IMG/VR virus record: IMGVR_UViG_3300022707_000582 | Span: 1 to 35,353 of that record | From: a virus | Strand: one strand, 5' to 3' | DNA length: 35,353 bases | Part shown: piece by piece, positions 16,645-23,555 of the stretch | How the letters are laid out: each line of letters opens with the position of its first letter | Position numbering within the stretch: the first letter of the stretch is position 1 | Translations under genes and position numbers: made by a program | Notes under the pieces: model-generated | What the model saw: only the letters and a program-made list of their open reading frames with translations | Databases searched by the model: none | What the model was told of the DNA's origin: nothing

Positions 16645-16898
16645 TACGTTTCTCCTTGTGCCAACCGTTGCTGGATACGTTGGATACATAATGGATATAC
16701 TTGTGCTTGAGGAATGCTTATCATAGGCGCTTGTTGTGTCCACCACAGTAATGCTTGCCCTAATGAGTATAAAGTTTCTTCTTTTTGTTCAATACATGCA
16801 TCAATAAAAGCATCTATTTTCTCTACAGGAATTGTTATAGTCTGCTGCCGATAACCCATTTGTTGTTGAAGTATTCTTAACATGTCTTCTTGATTCAT
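16644..16898 (-). CDS. Hypothetical protein, 84 residues
   Basis: This Gln-rich helical protein (MNQEDMLRILQQQMGYRQQ) has a Trp-containing middle (GQALLWWTQQAPM). The start at 16898 follows ACAGGAGATAAATC. It is the first gene after the promoter at 16928-16956. No family recognised. Confidence 0.6.
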   Translation of the reverse strand: MNQEDMLRILQQQMGYRQQTITIPVEKIDAFIDACIEQKEETLYSLGQALLWWTQQAPMISIPQAQVYPLCIQRIQQRLAQGET

Positions 16899-16927
16899 GA
16901 TTTATCTCCTGTGTTACTGATATGTGT

Positions 16928-16956
16928 AGTATGTAATACATTTTATGTTGCGTCAA
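16928..16956 (-). promoter_or_regulatory. Probable sigma70 promoter, minus strand
   Basis: The minus strand shows TTGACG (16956-16951), 17 bases, then CATACT (16933-16928). The -35 differs from the consensus by one base, while the -10 is weak. It occupies the non-coding gap before the 84-residue gene. Confidence 0.45.
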
Positions 16957-16978
16957 GTATTATTTTATAAAGGCTTGT

Positions 16979-17531
16979 TTACAAAGCTACTACATCTACT
17001 TCAGTACCTGTATACTGGTCTAGCCGTGATGCTGCAATAATTGCTTCTTCCCCAGTAGCACCCATCTCTAACGCACCAGCTGCGTACTGACCCCCACTAC
17101 CGTCTACTATATATCCTTTGTTATCACAATAGTATCCCACACCCCAATCAAACTTATCTCCTTGCCACCATTTATTTTTAAGTTTAATTGCAGTATAAAT
17201 ATCTATTTCTAATGAATCTCCTTTACGTTTTACTTTATAGATGACTGTACGATTATTTGAAGGCTCTGGTAAGACAGGGATTTCCATCCCTCAAAGAAAT
17301 AACAATTTGCTTGAATATATCTGCATTGCCGCAACCTACTACATAAGTGTCATTTCCTATAGCACTTATTTTGCTGAAAGAATCTTGGTATTCAGTAAAA
17401 GAAGAGCTTTTACGAGAAACTAATCCTAAGAAGTTCATTATACCTCCTTCCCTTTCTTGTGTTGACGTTGTTGTCATCCTTTTATCTGCATAAATTTTCT
17501 TCTCTTTATAGTCGATGATTATCGTGGTCAT
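16979..17531 (-). CDS. HslV-like Ntn-hydrolase peptidase, interrupted by a +1 frame change
   Basis: Two overlapping frames make one recognisable protein. Part one (17531 to 17253) begins MTTIIIDYKEKKIYADKRMT, like HslV/proteasome beta chains where the Thr after Met is the nucleophile. Part two (frame through 17287 to 16979) contains YIVDGSGGQYAAGALEMGAT and ends SRLDQYTGTEVDVVAL, the classical C-terminal half of phage HslV-like proteins. Skipping one base at CCC_U (17279-17276) joins them into about 183 residues. The shift site sits in a perfect hairpin with a GGAA loop (17276-17291). It may be a programmed +1 shift, a real mutation or a sequencing error. The start at 17531 is downstream of the promoter at 17566-17593; the longer frame to 17570 starts inside the -10. 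Confidence 0.7.
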
Positions 17532-17565
17532 ATTGGTTATCCTTGTAAATATTTGGACTAAGATA

Positions 17566-17593
17566 ATCATACCCTAGCATAATCTTATGTCAA
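17566..17593 (-). promoter_or_regulatory. Sigma70-type promoter for the leftward operon
   Basis: The minus strand has TTGACA (17593-17588), 16 bases, then TATGAT (17571-17566). It faces the minus-strand gene block and lies back to back with the rightward promoter at 17618. Confidence 0.75.
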
Positions 17594-17617
17594 TAGGTAT
17601 TTTATAGTGACTAATGT

Positions 17618-17645
17618 TTGACAAATGAAATCATGAAGGTATAGT
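17618..17645 (+). promoter_or_regulatory. Sigma70-type promoter for the rightward operon
   Basis: TTGACA (17618-17623), 16 bases, then TATAGT (17640-17645). The first gene downstream starts at 17680. With the promoter at 17566 this makes a divergent control region of about 80 bases. Confidence 0.75.
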
Positions 17646-17679
17646 AGGGGGCATCAATAATTTTAAAAGGTTTATAACA

Positions 17680-17916
17680 ATGGATAAATTTAATACTGCA
17701 TTATATGGTCTATTTTGGCTTTACCTACTTAACCCTATATTTATAGGATTATTAGTTGGGGCAATTATAGAGAATCACTTTAAGAGTCTTGTAATGTTTC
17801 TGCTATGGATTCCTTTATGTTATATGTATTATTATTTTATATGGATGAGAGTTCGTAGAAAGTTTTATAAAATGGATCGGATTTGTGTCAATGCATATCT
17901 TGGGCGTAAATTATGA
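17680..17916 (+). CDS. Small membrane protein, 78 residues
   Basis: Two hydrophobic helices are seen (ALYGLFWLYLLNPIFIGLLV and SLVMFLLWIPLCYMYYYFIW), followed by a basic cytoplasmic tail (RVRRKFYKM...GRKL). The start at 17680 follows AAAAGG. It is the first gene of the rightward unit and overlaps the next by four bases (ATGA). Confidence 0.65.
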   Translation: MDKFNTALYGLFWLYLLNPIFIGLLVGAIIENHFKSLVMFLLWIPLCYMYYYFIWMRVRRKFYKMDRICVNAYLGRKL

Positions 17917-18161
17917 GTTACCATCTCTCAAAGATAACTAAAGGTACCATAGGAGAGCTGTCAAAGGTCTATGAGGAGATAGAGGAGGTTAGGGATGCCG
18001 AGGTACAGGGTATCGATATTATGGTCTTATGTGAGCTGTCAGACGTTCTAGGAGCTATAGAATGCTACTTAGAGAAGCACCATCCTTCGATAGATATACA
18101 AGACCTTAAAAAGATGAGTGATGTAACTAAACGTGCTTTTGCATCAGGGAGAAGAGGATGA
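17913..18161 (+). CDS. MazG-like pyrophosphohydrolase, minimal single domain
   Basis: This 82-residue protein reads GELSKVYEEIEEVRDAEVQG then ELSDVLGAIECYLEKH. The EExxE and ExxD clusters are the magnesium-binding sites of the all-alpha NTP pyrophosphohydrolases. It is near the minimum size for the fold and would need to dimerise. It is translationally coupled on both sides (four-base overlaps), directly before the aminoacyl-tRNA-synthetase-like gene. Confidence 0.7.
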   Translation: MSYHLSKITKGTIGELSKVYEEIEEVRDAEVQGIDIMVLCELSDVLGAIECYLEKHHPSIDIQDLKKMSDVTKRAFASGRRG

Positions 18162-18727
18162 ATATATCGATAGGACTTATCAGTGAAGCTATAGAATATT
18201 ATAAAGGTTGTGGGTTTGAGATGATTGAGGTACCGTTGGTTGTAGATCAAGATGTATCTAATTTAACAAAACCAAAAGGTATTCCAGATTTAAGTCATAT
18301 TGACGGGAAGGTATATGTGGCAAGCGCCGAACAAAGTTTTGTACAATTACACAAAGAAGGTAATCTCCTAGAGGGTAAGTATATGGCACTAACTCCTTGC
18401 TATAGGCCAGAGAGATTATTGGACGATATACACTATTTAATGTTTCTTAAATTGGAATTGATTATTGTAGGTTGTGATCAAATGGAAGATATGATAGATT
18501 ATGCAGGAAGTTTCTTTTCTAAATATATTCCTGTTACAGAAGATCCTTTGATCTGTGATGATTTTGAAATTAAGTATGATCTGATGTACAAAGACATAGA
18601 GCTTGGAAGTTATGGCTGTCGTAAGATGTTAGACGGAACTATATACACTTATGGGACAGGAATGGCATCCCCCAGGTTGGAGTATTGCATTAATAAGTAT
18701 AGGAGATTTTATGACCCCAAGAATTAA
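18158..18727 (+). CDS. Class II aminoacyl-tRNA-synthetase-like catalytic core
   Basis: This 189-residue protein has a class II synthetase-like order: a helix and strand FEMIEVPLVV, then LEGKYMALTPCYRPERLLDD (motif 2, with the xRxE loop), and DGTIYTYGTGMASPRLEYC (motif 3, with a GxG...R). These motifs bind ATP and activate an amino or organic acid. There is no anticodon-binding domain, so it cannot be an ordinary synthetase. By analogy with other paralogues it might form an amide or aminoacylate a protein or nucleotide. The gene is coupled to the MazG-like gene. Family-level assignment only. Confidence 0.55.
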   Translation: MNISIGLISEAIEYYKGCGFEMIEVPLVVDQDVSNLTKPKGIPDLSHIDGKVYVASAEQSFVQLHKEGNLLEGKYMALTPCYRPERLLDDIHYLMFLKLELIIVGCDQMEDMIDYAGSFFSKYIPVTEDPLICDDFEIKYDLMYKDIELGSYGCRKMLDGTIYTYGTGMASPRLEYCINKYRRFYDPKN

Positions 18728-18926
18728 ATACCTGCTTTGCACGATAATTTTAGCAGTAGTTTATACAACATTGATGATTTGGTGTGATATGACAGATAAA
18801 AGCGAAGTATTGATTACATGTTTGTATTTATGGAGTTTCGTAGGATCAATACCTTTTTGTGTGAAGAATTATGATAAGTTTATGTATATAAATACTTATA
18901 AGGAGCATAAGGATGAAGACAAATAA
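18711..18926 (+). CDS. Small membrane protein, 71 residues
   Basis: I start it at the ATG at 18711, which has AGGAG seven bases upstream, rather than the longer frame from 18651 that lies inside the previous gene. Two hydrophobic segments follow (KYLLCTIILAVVYTTLMIW and VLITCLYLWSFVGSIPFCV), with a charged C-terminus. Function unknown. Confidence 0.6.
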   Translation: MTPRIKYLLCTIILAVVYTTLMIWCDMTDKSEVLITCLYLWSFVGSIPFCVKNYDKFMYINTYKEHKDEDK

Positions 18927-19281
18927 TGAAAATATTGATGATGAAGAAATTATACTGTGGGAGGTTTGGGGTAAATTCTTCGAATACCCAGAATGTTGTG
19001 TAGAAGCATTCTGTCACAATAGAGATAATCTTGATTTTTATACAGTGTTTGCCGGTAGTGGTTTTGTCCCTTGTAAAGATTGCTCTGATAAAATTAGTGA
19101 TATGAGTGAAGAGGAAGCATTCAATTGGTTAGGGAGAGACCCATTTGACAATGTTGTTCCCTATTCAAGTTTGGATGAAAAGTTCTTAGCACAGACAAAA
19201 AGTAAGAAATTTATACAGGTTGCAAAAGAGTTAAATTTTGATTATGATGAATATAGTTATTGGTTAAGTTTAGATTTATAA
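18913..19281 (+). CDS. Cysteine-motif hypothetical protein, 122 residues
   Basis: A patterned core reads WGKFFEYPECCVEAFC, then FAGSGFVPCKDCSDK. The paired Cys sets (YPxCC and PCxxC) suggest a bound metal or an iron-sulfur site. Similar 'F.YP.CC...F' sequences occur in uncharacterised phage proteins. The start at 18913 follows AAGGAGCATAAGG. It lies just upstream of the helicase gene. Confidence 0.6.
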   Translation: MKTNNENIDDEEIILWEVWGKFFEYPECCVEAFCHNRDNLDFYTVFAGSGFVPCKDCSDKISDMSEEEAFNWLGRDPFDNVVPYSSLDEKFLAQTKSKKFIQVAKELNFDYDEYSYWLSLDL

Positions 19282-19313
19282 TAAATTTTAAGGAGAAGAA
19301 ATTGGAGGTACTG

Positions 19314-20663
19314 ATGAAGCAAGATTTTATTTTAACAGAAGAGCAGCAGCGTCATTATGATCTAATAGCAGCAGGTGTTCACAACACAATAAATTGCTCC
19401 GTAGGTGGGTCGGGTAAGAGTGTCCTGATCAATAAACTTAAACGGGAATTTGGACACGAGACTCTATTTTTATCCACAACAGGAATCAGTGCATTGGCTA
19501 TTGGAGGGATGACGCTTCATAGTGGCATGAGTATTCCTATAGGGCATTGTACGAAAGAGGCACTTAAGAAGGTGTCATCAAAGACGAGTAAATTGTTTGC
19601 CAAGGGAGCTATTAAGCGCATCATTATAGATGAATTCTCGATGATTACTCCTAGTACTTGGTTTGGTTTCTGTGAACGGTTGAAGAGGTTTAACAAAGCT
19701 ACTAGAAATCGTAAATCTGGGGATATTAAAGTACATCTCTTCGGGGATATTCTTCAAATTCCTGCTGTGATGCTGCCACGAGATATAGCTTTGGCAAAAG
19801 AAGAGTATGGTACAAGTAAGTTTTATAGGATGAAAGAGTTTAGTGAGATGAACTTTAAGCTCGTAGAGTTCACCAAGGTAATGCGACAATCTGATGAACA
19901 GATGAAAAACATGTTACATGCTATACGTACTGCTGTACCTAAAAGCAGGGTTAACAACAAACCTGTATATGGAACAGAGGTTAATGAGGCAATCGAGTAC
20001 TTCAATCGTAAGGTTATCTATCCCTTGCCTAGAGAGACTACGGTAATAGCTGCCACAAATAAGTCTGTAGCTAAGTATAATGCAGTAGCTTTTAATAATA
20101 ACCATAATCCTTGCGGTATCTATACCTCAGAGTTGACAGGTAATTTCAAGATATCAGACTTGGTTTGTGGAGAGGAAGTTAGACTGAAGGTAGGATTAGG
20201 GGTGATTATCTTAAAAAACTCCTCTCATGATAGTCCTATTCCTTATAGTAATGGAGATACAGGAAAGATTATTGATATGGCAGAGGAGGGCGCTACTGTA
20301 CGTCTTGCCCGTACAGGAGAGGAAATACTAATAGAACCCTCTCGATGGGAAAAACACGGATATGAAACAAGAAAGAATGAGGAAGGGGAAGAAGAACTTT
20401 ATCAGTTTGTGTCAGGTTCAGCCACAGCAATGGCACTTAAACAAAATGCTGCCATATCATGCCATCGTAGTCAAGGGACTACATTGGACAAAGCTATTGT
20501 TGATCTAGGGTGGAGTTGTACTTTCGCAACTGGTATTTTATATGTGGCTCTTAGTCGGATGCGCTCAATTGGTGGCCTGTATTTGAAGCGTAAAATAAGA
20601 CCGGAAGATATCTTTGTAGATTTAGATGCGATAGCATGGTTAAAGGAGATGAGAGGTGACTAA
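19314..20663 (+). CDS. PIF1/RecD2-type SF1B DNA helicase
   Basis: This 449-residue protein carries helicase motifs in order: SVGGSGKSVLINKL (Walker A), STTGISALAIGGMTLHS (Ia), RIIIDEFSMI (Walker B, DEFSM as in PIF1), HLFGDILQIP (III), FTKVMRQSD (IV), then CHRSQGTTLDKAIVD (V) and YVALSR (VI). Such helicases unwind DNA 5' to 3' and, like T4 Dda, help start replication. The first Gly of Walker A is Ser (SVGGSGKS), a change usually tolerated. I use the ATG at 19314 because GGAGG lies five bases upstream; the frame opens at 19260 inside the previous gene. Confidence 0.85.
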   Translation: MKQDFILTEEQQRHYDLIAAGVHNTINCSVGGSGKSVLINKLKREFGHETLFLSTTGISALAIGGMTLHSGMSIPIGHCTKEALKKVSSKTSKLFAKGAIKRIIIDEFSMITPSTWFGFCERLKRFNKATRNRKSGDIKVHLFGDILQIPAVMLPRDIALAKEEYGTSKFYRMKEFSEMNFKLVEFTKVMRQSDEQMKNMLHAIRTAVPKSRVNNKPVYGTEVNEAIEYFNRKVIYPLPRETTVIAATNKSVAKYNAVAFNNNHNPCGIYTSELTGNFKISDLVCGEEVRLKVGLGVIILKNSSHDSPIPYSNGDTGKIIDMAEEGATVRLARTGEEILIEPSRWEKHGYETRKNEEGEEELYQFVSGSATAMALKQNAAISCHRSQGTTLDKAIVDLGWSCTFATGILYVALSRMRSIGGLYLKRKIRPEDIFVDLDAIAWLKEMRGD

Positions 20664-21129
20664 CCCATTGCAACCTAGTTTTAGTAATGAAAAATATAGG
20701 TTCCTTAGTAATTTTTGGAACTTTGAAATTCCCATGCCTTATGGAAGAAATACTGATCGTTTTGATACTTTATATTTTAAGACTTCAGAGGCTTTCTACA
20801 TGGCTATGAAAACAAGACACTATAATATAAGAAGAGATATCTCTCTTTGTGTTACCGGCGCTGAGGCTAAACGGATGGGAGGTTCTTTAGAATTACGGCA
20901 TGACTGGGAAGATATAAAATTTGATGTGATGTTGTATGCTTTACGCTATAAATTCTCAAAAGCTAATCCTACTCTTAGGCAAAAATTATTAGACACTAAA
21001 GATAGTTATCTTCAAGAAGCTAATTGGTGGCACGATAAAGTATGGGGAGTTTGTATGAAAACAGGAGAAGGGGAAAATCATCTAGGACGTCTGTTAATGC
21101 AAGTGAGAGAGGAGGTAAGGAATGAATGA
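20656..21129 (+). CDS. NADAR (YbiA/RibX-like) N-glycosidase domain protein
   Basis: In this 157-residue protein, RFLSNFWNFEIPM near the N-terminus, YFKTSEAFYMAMK, and EANWWHDKVWGVCMKTGEG near the C-terminus match the NADAR fold: 'LSNF', 'EH/EAxYQxxK' and 'D..WG...GxN...G'. Members cleave N-glycosidic bonds of riboflavin intermediates, and some remove ADP-ribose from DNA guanine. In a phage it may undo host ADP-ribosylation-based defence. The start is GTG at 20656 behind AAGGAGATGAGA, overlapping the helicase stop by eight bases. Confidence 0.75.
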   Translation: MTNPLQPSFSNEKYRFLSNFWNFEIPMPYGRNTDRFDTLYFKTSEAFYMAMKTRHYNIRRDISLCVTGAEAKRMGGSLELRHDWEDIKFDVMLYALRYKFSKANPTLRQKLLDTKDSYLQEANWWHDKVWGVCMKTGEGENHLGRLLMQVREEVRNE

Positions 21130-21351
21130 GTTCATAGTAAGGAGATAGAACAACTTTTCAATTCAGGGGAAGTGGACTATTGTCACGCACGATGCCCCGC
21201 ACTATCAGGGCTAAATATAATAGTCACTTACCTTCCTGATTCAGGCATTGAGTTGGCTAAGGAAACAAAGATTTACGCTGCCAAAGTGCAAGAACTTCTT
21301 GGTGTAGACATTACAATAGAGGATATTGATAAGCTGTATGGCCTAGGGTAG
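21122..21351 (+). pseudogene. Frameshifted small gene
   Basis: An ATG at 21122 opens MNEFIVRR and stops, but one reading-frame change at about 21139 continues as KEIEQLFNSGEVDYC and on to IEDIDKLYGLG at the stop 21351, giving about 70 residues with good coding character. The change (-1, or one missing A) is needed because the second frame has no acceptable start codon at its beginning. It overlaps the NADAR gene by eight bases, as an operon gene would. Either a decayed gene or a sequence error. Confidence 0.45.
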
Positions 21352-21374
21352 CAGATTGAAAATGGGAGATTTAT

Positions 21375-21536
21375 GTGTTATGTTTAGGAGATAATAGGAA
21401 AGAGTATGAGATAGACCTTTATCCTGTAAGGTTAATTATTGCAGGAGGGCGAGACTTTTCAAACTACGAATTGTTGTGTATCAAGTTAGATTCATTCATT
21501 AGGAATATTGATGATAGAGATATTGTTAAATACTAG
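21375..21536 (+). pseudogene. Truncated YspA/DUF2493-like protein
   Basis: A GTG at 21375 behind GGGAG opens 53 codons ending VRLIIAGGRDFSNYELLC and RNIDDRDIVKY. The IIAGGRDFxxYxLL motif is the N-terminal strand-loop-helix of the DUF2493 (YspA, SLOG-like) Rossmann fold. In the family, the sequence continues with a GGAxGAD nucleotide loop at the point where this one stops. The remainder is absent, so it is probably a remnant, unless the short form has its own use. Confidence 0.45.
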
Positions 21537-21546
21537 GAGGATAGTA

Positions 21547-21810
21547 ATGGAGTGGTTAAATAAGCTATTACATAGAAAAGAGCAGACTAAGAGCTTCCAT
21601 GTAACAATGATGGCAATTGGTTTCATGAGTAATAGATATAAATTATTTGAGTTTGAAGTAGAAGGTAAAGATATTTATATTGCTGTGGGTAATGGATTGA
21701 CTGATGAACATTGGGAGATAATTAGAAAGAACTATAAGCCTTTTAATAAAGAGGGGTCATATCGGCTCAAATATAGGTATGAAGATTTAATCGATAAAAT
21801 AGGAGAATGA
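21547..21810 (+). CDS. Hypothetical protein, 87 residues
   Basis: The ATG at 21547 is used because TAGGAGGATAGTA precedes it; the frame opens at 21508 without such a site. The protein begins MEWLNKLLHRKEQTKSF, then alternates strands (FEFEVEGKDIYIAVGNG) and a helix. Function unknown. Confidence 0.6.
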   Translation: MEWLNKLLHRKEQTKSFHVTMMAIGFMSNRYKLFEFEVEGKDIYIAVGNGLTDEHWEIIRKNYKPFNKEGSYRLKYRYEDLIDKIGE

Positions 21811-21811
21811 G

Positions 21812-22072
21812 ATGAATGAATATATTAAGTTTAAAGTGCTGCCAGAAGGAAGTCCGCTAGAAGACATGACAGCTCAGAAGGTTGGCGAGATATGGTATTT
21901 CTACTCAAATTTAAATTGGACTACCACAGCTATTGCTGGGGATGATTTTATTGTTGAAAAGGAAAGTGTATCTTCAGGAAATACATCGTCTTTGGATGGG
22001 GATACTTTTCTTAAAGCAATGGCTATTGCACAAGATCCGAGGTTGGCTAAAGAGTTGTTGACAAAAGATTAG
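21812..22072 (+). CDS. Hypothetical protein, 86 residues
   Basis: It starts MNEYIKFKVLPEGSPLEDM one base after the preceding stop, with AGGAGAATGAG upstream. It is beta-rich with two Trp and ends in a helix (FLKAMAIAQDPRLAKELL). No family recognised. Confidence 0.6.
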   Translation: MNEYIKFKVLPEGSPLEDMTAQKVGEIWYFYSNLNWTTTAIAGDDFIVEKESVSSGNTSSLDGDTFLKAMAIAQDPRLAKELLTKD

Positions 22073-22125
22073 TAGTGTGGAATAATCATTGTGTATTAAA
22101 TATTAAACAATAGAGGAGAGAAAAT

Positions 22126-22608
22126 ATGAGTATTGAACAGCAAGTAAATAATTTTGAAAACAAGCCATTTAAGACAATAACTCTATGGCTTATTGCGATA
22201 ATTGTTATCGGCGGAGTAGGAAGTATTGTTGCTTCTGGTATGGGTTTCTTTACTAGCGCGGCTAAAGTTGCACATCAAGAGTTTAGTCCAGAAGCAATGT
22301 TAAGAAAATATGAATGGTTTAAGAATGCTTCGGCATCACTTCAGAAATCAGAATCCAATTTAAGTGCTTATAGTCTGCGGATTAATTCCTTTAAGAGTGA
22401 CTACGAGGGAGTTAAGAAAAAGGATTGGCCTCGTGATGAACGACAGCAATACAACCAACTACAGGCTGAGTATCAGGGAATGCTACAGATGTTTAACGCA
22501 ACAGCAGCAGAGTATAATGCACAAAGTACAAAATTTAATTGGTCAGCTTTTGATCAAACAGACGGTGATTTTGTTGTTAAATCGTTTAAAATTCAATCAC
22601 AATCTTAA
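22126..22608 (+). CDS. Membrane-anchored coiled-coil protein, 160 residues
   Basis: An amphipathic start is followed by one strong membrane segment (ITLWLIAIIVIGGVGSIVAS, residues 18-37). The rest contains long helices rich in Gln, Asn and Ser (RKYEWFKNASASLQKSESNL; YNQLQAEYQGMLQMFNATAA). Proteins with a similar 'KYEWFK' core occur in other phages without known function. Its start follows GAGGAGAGAAAAT. A lipoprotein gene follows 11 bases later, suggesting an envelope function. Confidence 0.65.
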   Translation: MSIEQQVNNFENKPFKTITLWLIAIIVIGGVGSIVASGMGFFTSAAKVAHQEFSPEAMLRKYEWFKNASASLQKSESNLSAYSLRINSFKSDYEGVKKKDWPRDERQQYNQLQAEYQGMLQMFNATAAEYNAQSTKFNWSAFDQTDGDFVVKSFKIQSQS

Positions 22609-22619
22609 GGAGAATAACT

Positions 22620-23174
22620 ATGAAAAAATTAATGTTAATCGCAGCACTATGTATTCTTGCTACGGGATGTAATGAGCCAAGAGCTAAAGTAATTCCAAAA
22701 TCAGACTCTGGGGTAAGTAAGGTAAGTGTCAAGGTAGTCGTTGGCGCGGATGGTAAGACAGTTGAACAACGAAATGTAGCTGAACGTGTAAAAAGAGATA
22801 ACAGTATAGGTAGTTATAAACATCTATATGTTATCAGTGCATACTCTGGTGATGTTATTATTTATTCAACAGTAAAAGGAAAAGTCACAAGTTCGGGTAA
22901 ACGACTAACACCTACATCCGTTGCTGCAACAAATGGGCAATATGTAGGAAAAGAACATTATGGCATGCTTACCAGTATCGGGGGTAAACGCAAGTATACT
23001 CCAGAAGTATTACAAGATGATGGGACTTATGGAAACTCAATACCATACATTTTCTGGTTTGATAGTAAAGGTGTATATCATCAGCATTATGTTACCGGAG
23101 GTCAGATCCTTCATGTGACAGACGCCCCAATGGTTGTTGGTAAGATTATTATTAATATGGAAATAACGGAATAA
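22620..23174 (+). CDS. Lipoprotein, 184 residues
   Basis: The N-terminus MKKLMLIAALCILATGCNEP is a signal peptide with a lipobox (LATGC) at residues 13-17. The mature part is beta-rich (HLYVISAYSGDVIIYSTVKG) and resembles phage proteins of unknown role annotated only as lipoproteins. With the membrane protein upstream it may affect the host envelope, for instance superinfection exclusion, but no evidence fixes this. RBS is AAGGAGAATAACT. Confidence 0.75.
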   Translation: MKKLMLIAALCILATGCNEPRAKVIPKSDSGVSKVSVKVVVGADGKTVEQRNVAERVKRDNSIGSYKHLYVISAYSGDVIIYSTVKGKVTSSGKRLTPTSVAATNGQYVGKEHYGMLTSIGGKRKYTPEVLQDDGTYGNSIPYIFWFDSKGVYHQHYVTGGQILHVTDAPMVVGKIIINMEITE

Positions 23175-23186
23175 GTAATATTTTGT

Positions 23187-23215
23187 TTGACTTATAAATA
23201 ATTAACTGCTATAGT
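23187..23215 (+). promoter_or_regulatory. Sigma70 promoter for the structured RNA/tRNA unit
   Basis: TTGACT (23187-23192), 17 bases, TATAGT (23210-23215), with TGC just before the -10 (extended -10). The expected start, about 23222, coincides with the first base of the stem that closes the RNA below. Confidence 0.8.
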
Positions 23216-23221
23216 TATTGT

Positions 23222-23378
23222 ATAGGGAAGGTCGAGGCCAAGTCCGGTAATGGGTGCGAGAGTGTACGGGTGGATAACCATGAAAGTGGGTGCAACGTAA
23301 GATACATCATTGCCTGTCAAAGTATATGTAAACCGTTAGACTCGTTCATGGTAGTGTTACCAGCCAACCTTTTCCTAT
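23222..23378 (+). ncRNA. Structured noncoding RNA, unclassified (RNase P-like segments)
   Basis: No open reading frame explains this stretch. The ends pair (23222-23232 with 23367-23378, 11 pairs with one bulge). Inside are an 8-bp perfect helix ACCATGAA/TTCATGGT (23277-23284 with 23345-23352), AACG/CGTT (23294-23297 with 23334-23337), TACAT/ATGTA (23303-23307 with 23326-23330), and a TGGTA/TACCA hairpin near the 3' end. Segments GAGGCCAAGTCCGG, TGAAAGTGGGTGCAACGTAAGA and GTAAACC resemble conserved blocks of bacterial RNase P RNA and appear in the same order, but the 3' conserved ACAGAA block is missing and the RNA is half the usual length. An alternative is a group I intron remnant (GGGTGCAACG also occurs in the terL intron). 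The tRNA starts nine bases later. Confidence 0.55.
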
Positions 23379-23386
23379 CCAGTAAC

Positions 23387-23460
23387 GCAGGTATCGTATA
23401 ACGGTAATACCTCAGATTTCCAATCTGATGATAGGGTTTCGACTACCCTTACCTGCTCCA
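23387..23460 (+). tRNA. tRNA-Gly (UCC)
   Basis: All elements can be read: acceptor GCAGGTA/TACCTGC, D stem GTAT/ATAC, anticodon stem TCAGA/TCTGA with loop TTTCCAA giving UCC, variable TGAT, T arm AGGGT-TTCGACT-ACCCT, discriminator T and an encoded CCA. It would read GGA (and GGN) glycine codons. Confidence 0.95.
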
Positions 23461-23555
23461 AACAACGCAGAGTATCGCTACCTTGCGTGTCAACCCATAG
23501 CGTCCCGTTGGGTATATCCCGGACAACCACTACTACTATAAAAAGGAATACGACT

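Noticed and set aside
21375-21536. Continuation of the DUF2493-like reading frame into the next gene by frameshift
   Set aside because: Downstream frames do not contain the GGAxGAD loop, and the next gene has its own strong ribosome-binding site, so truncation is the better explanation.
23461-23475. CAACGCAGAGTA right after the tRNA resembles a cDNA template-switch adapter
   Set aside because: Only 12 bases match, the flanks do not, and the surrounding sequence is continuous with the unit, so chance is more likely than contamination.
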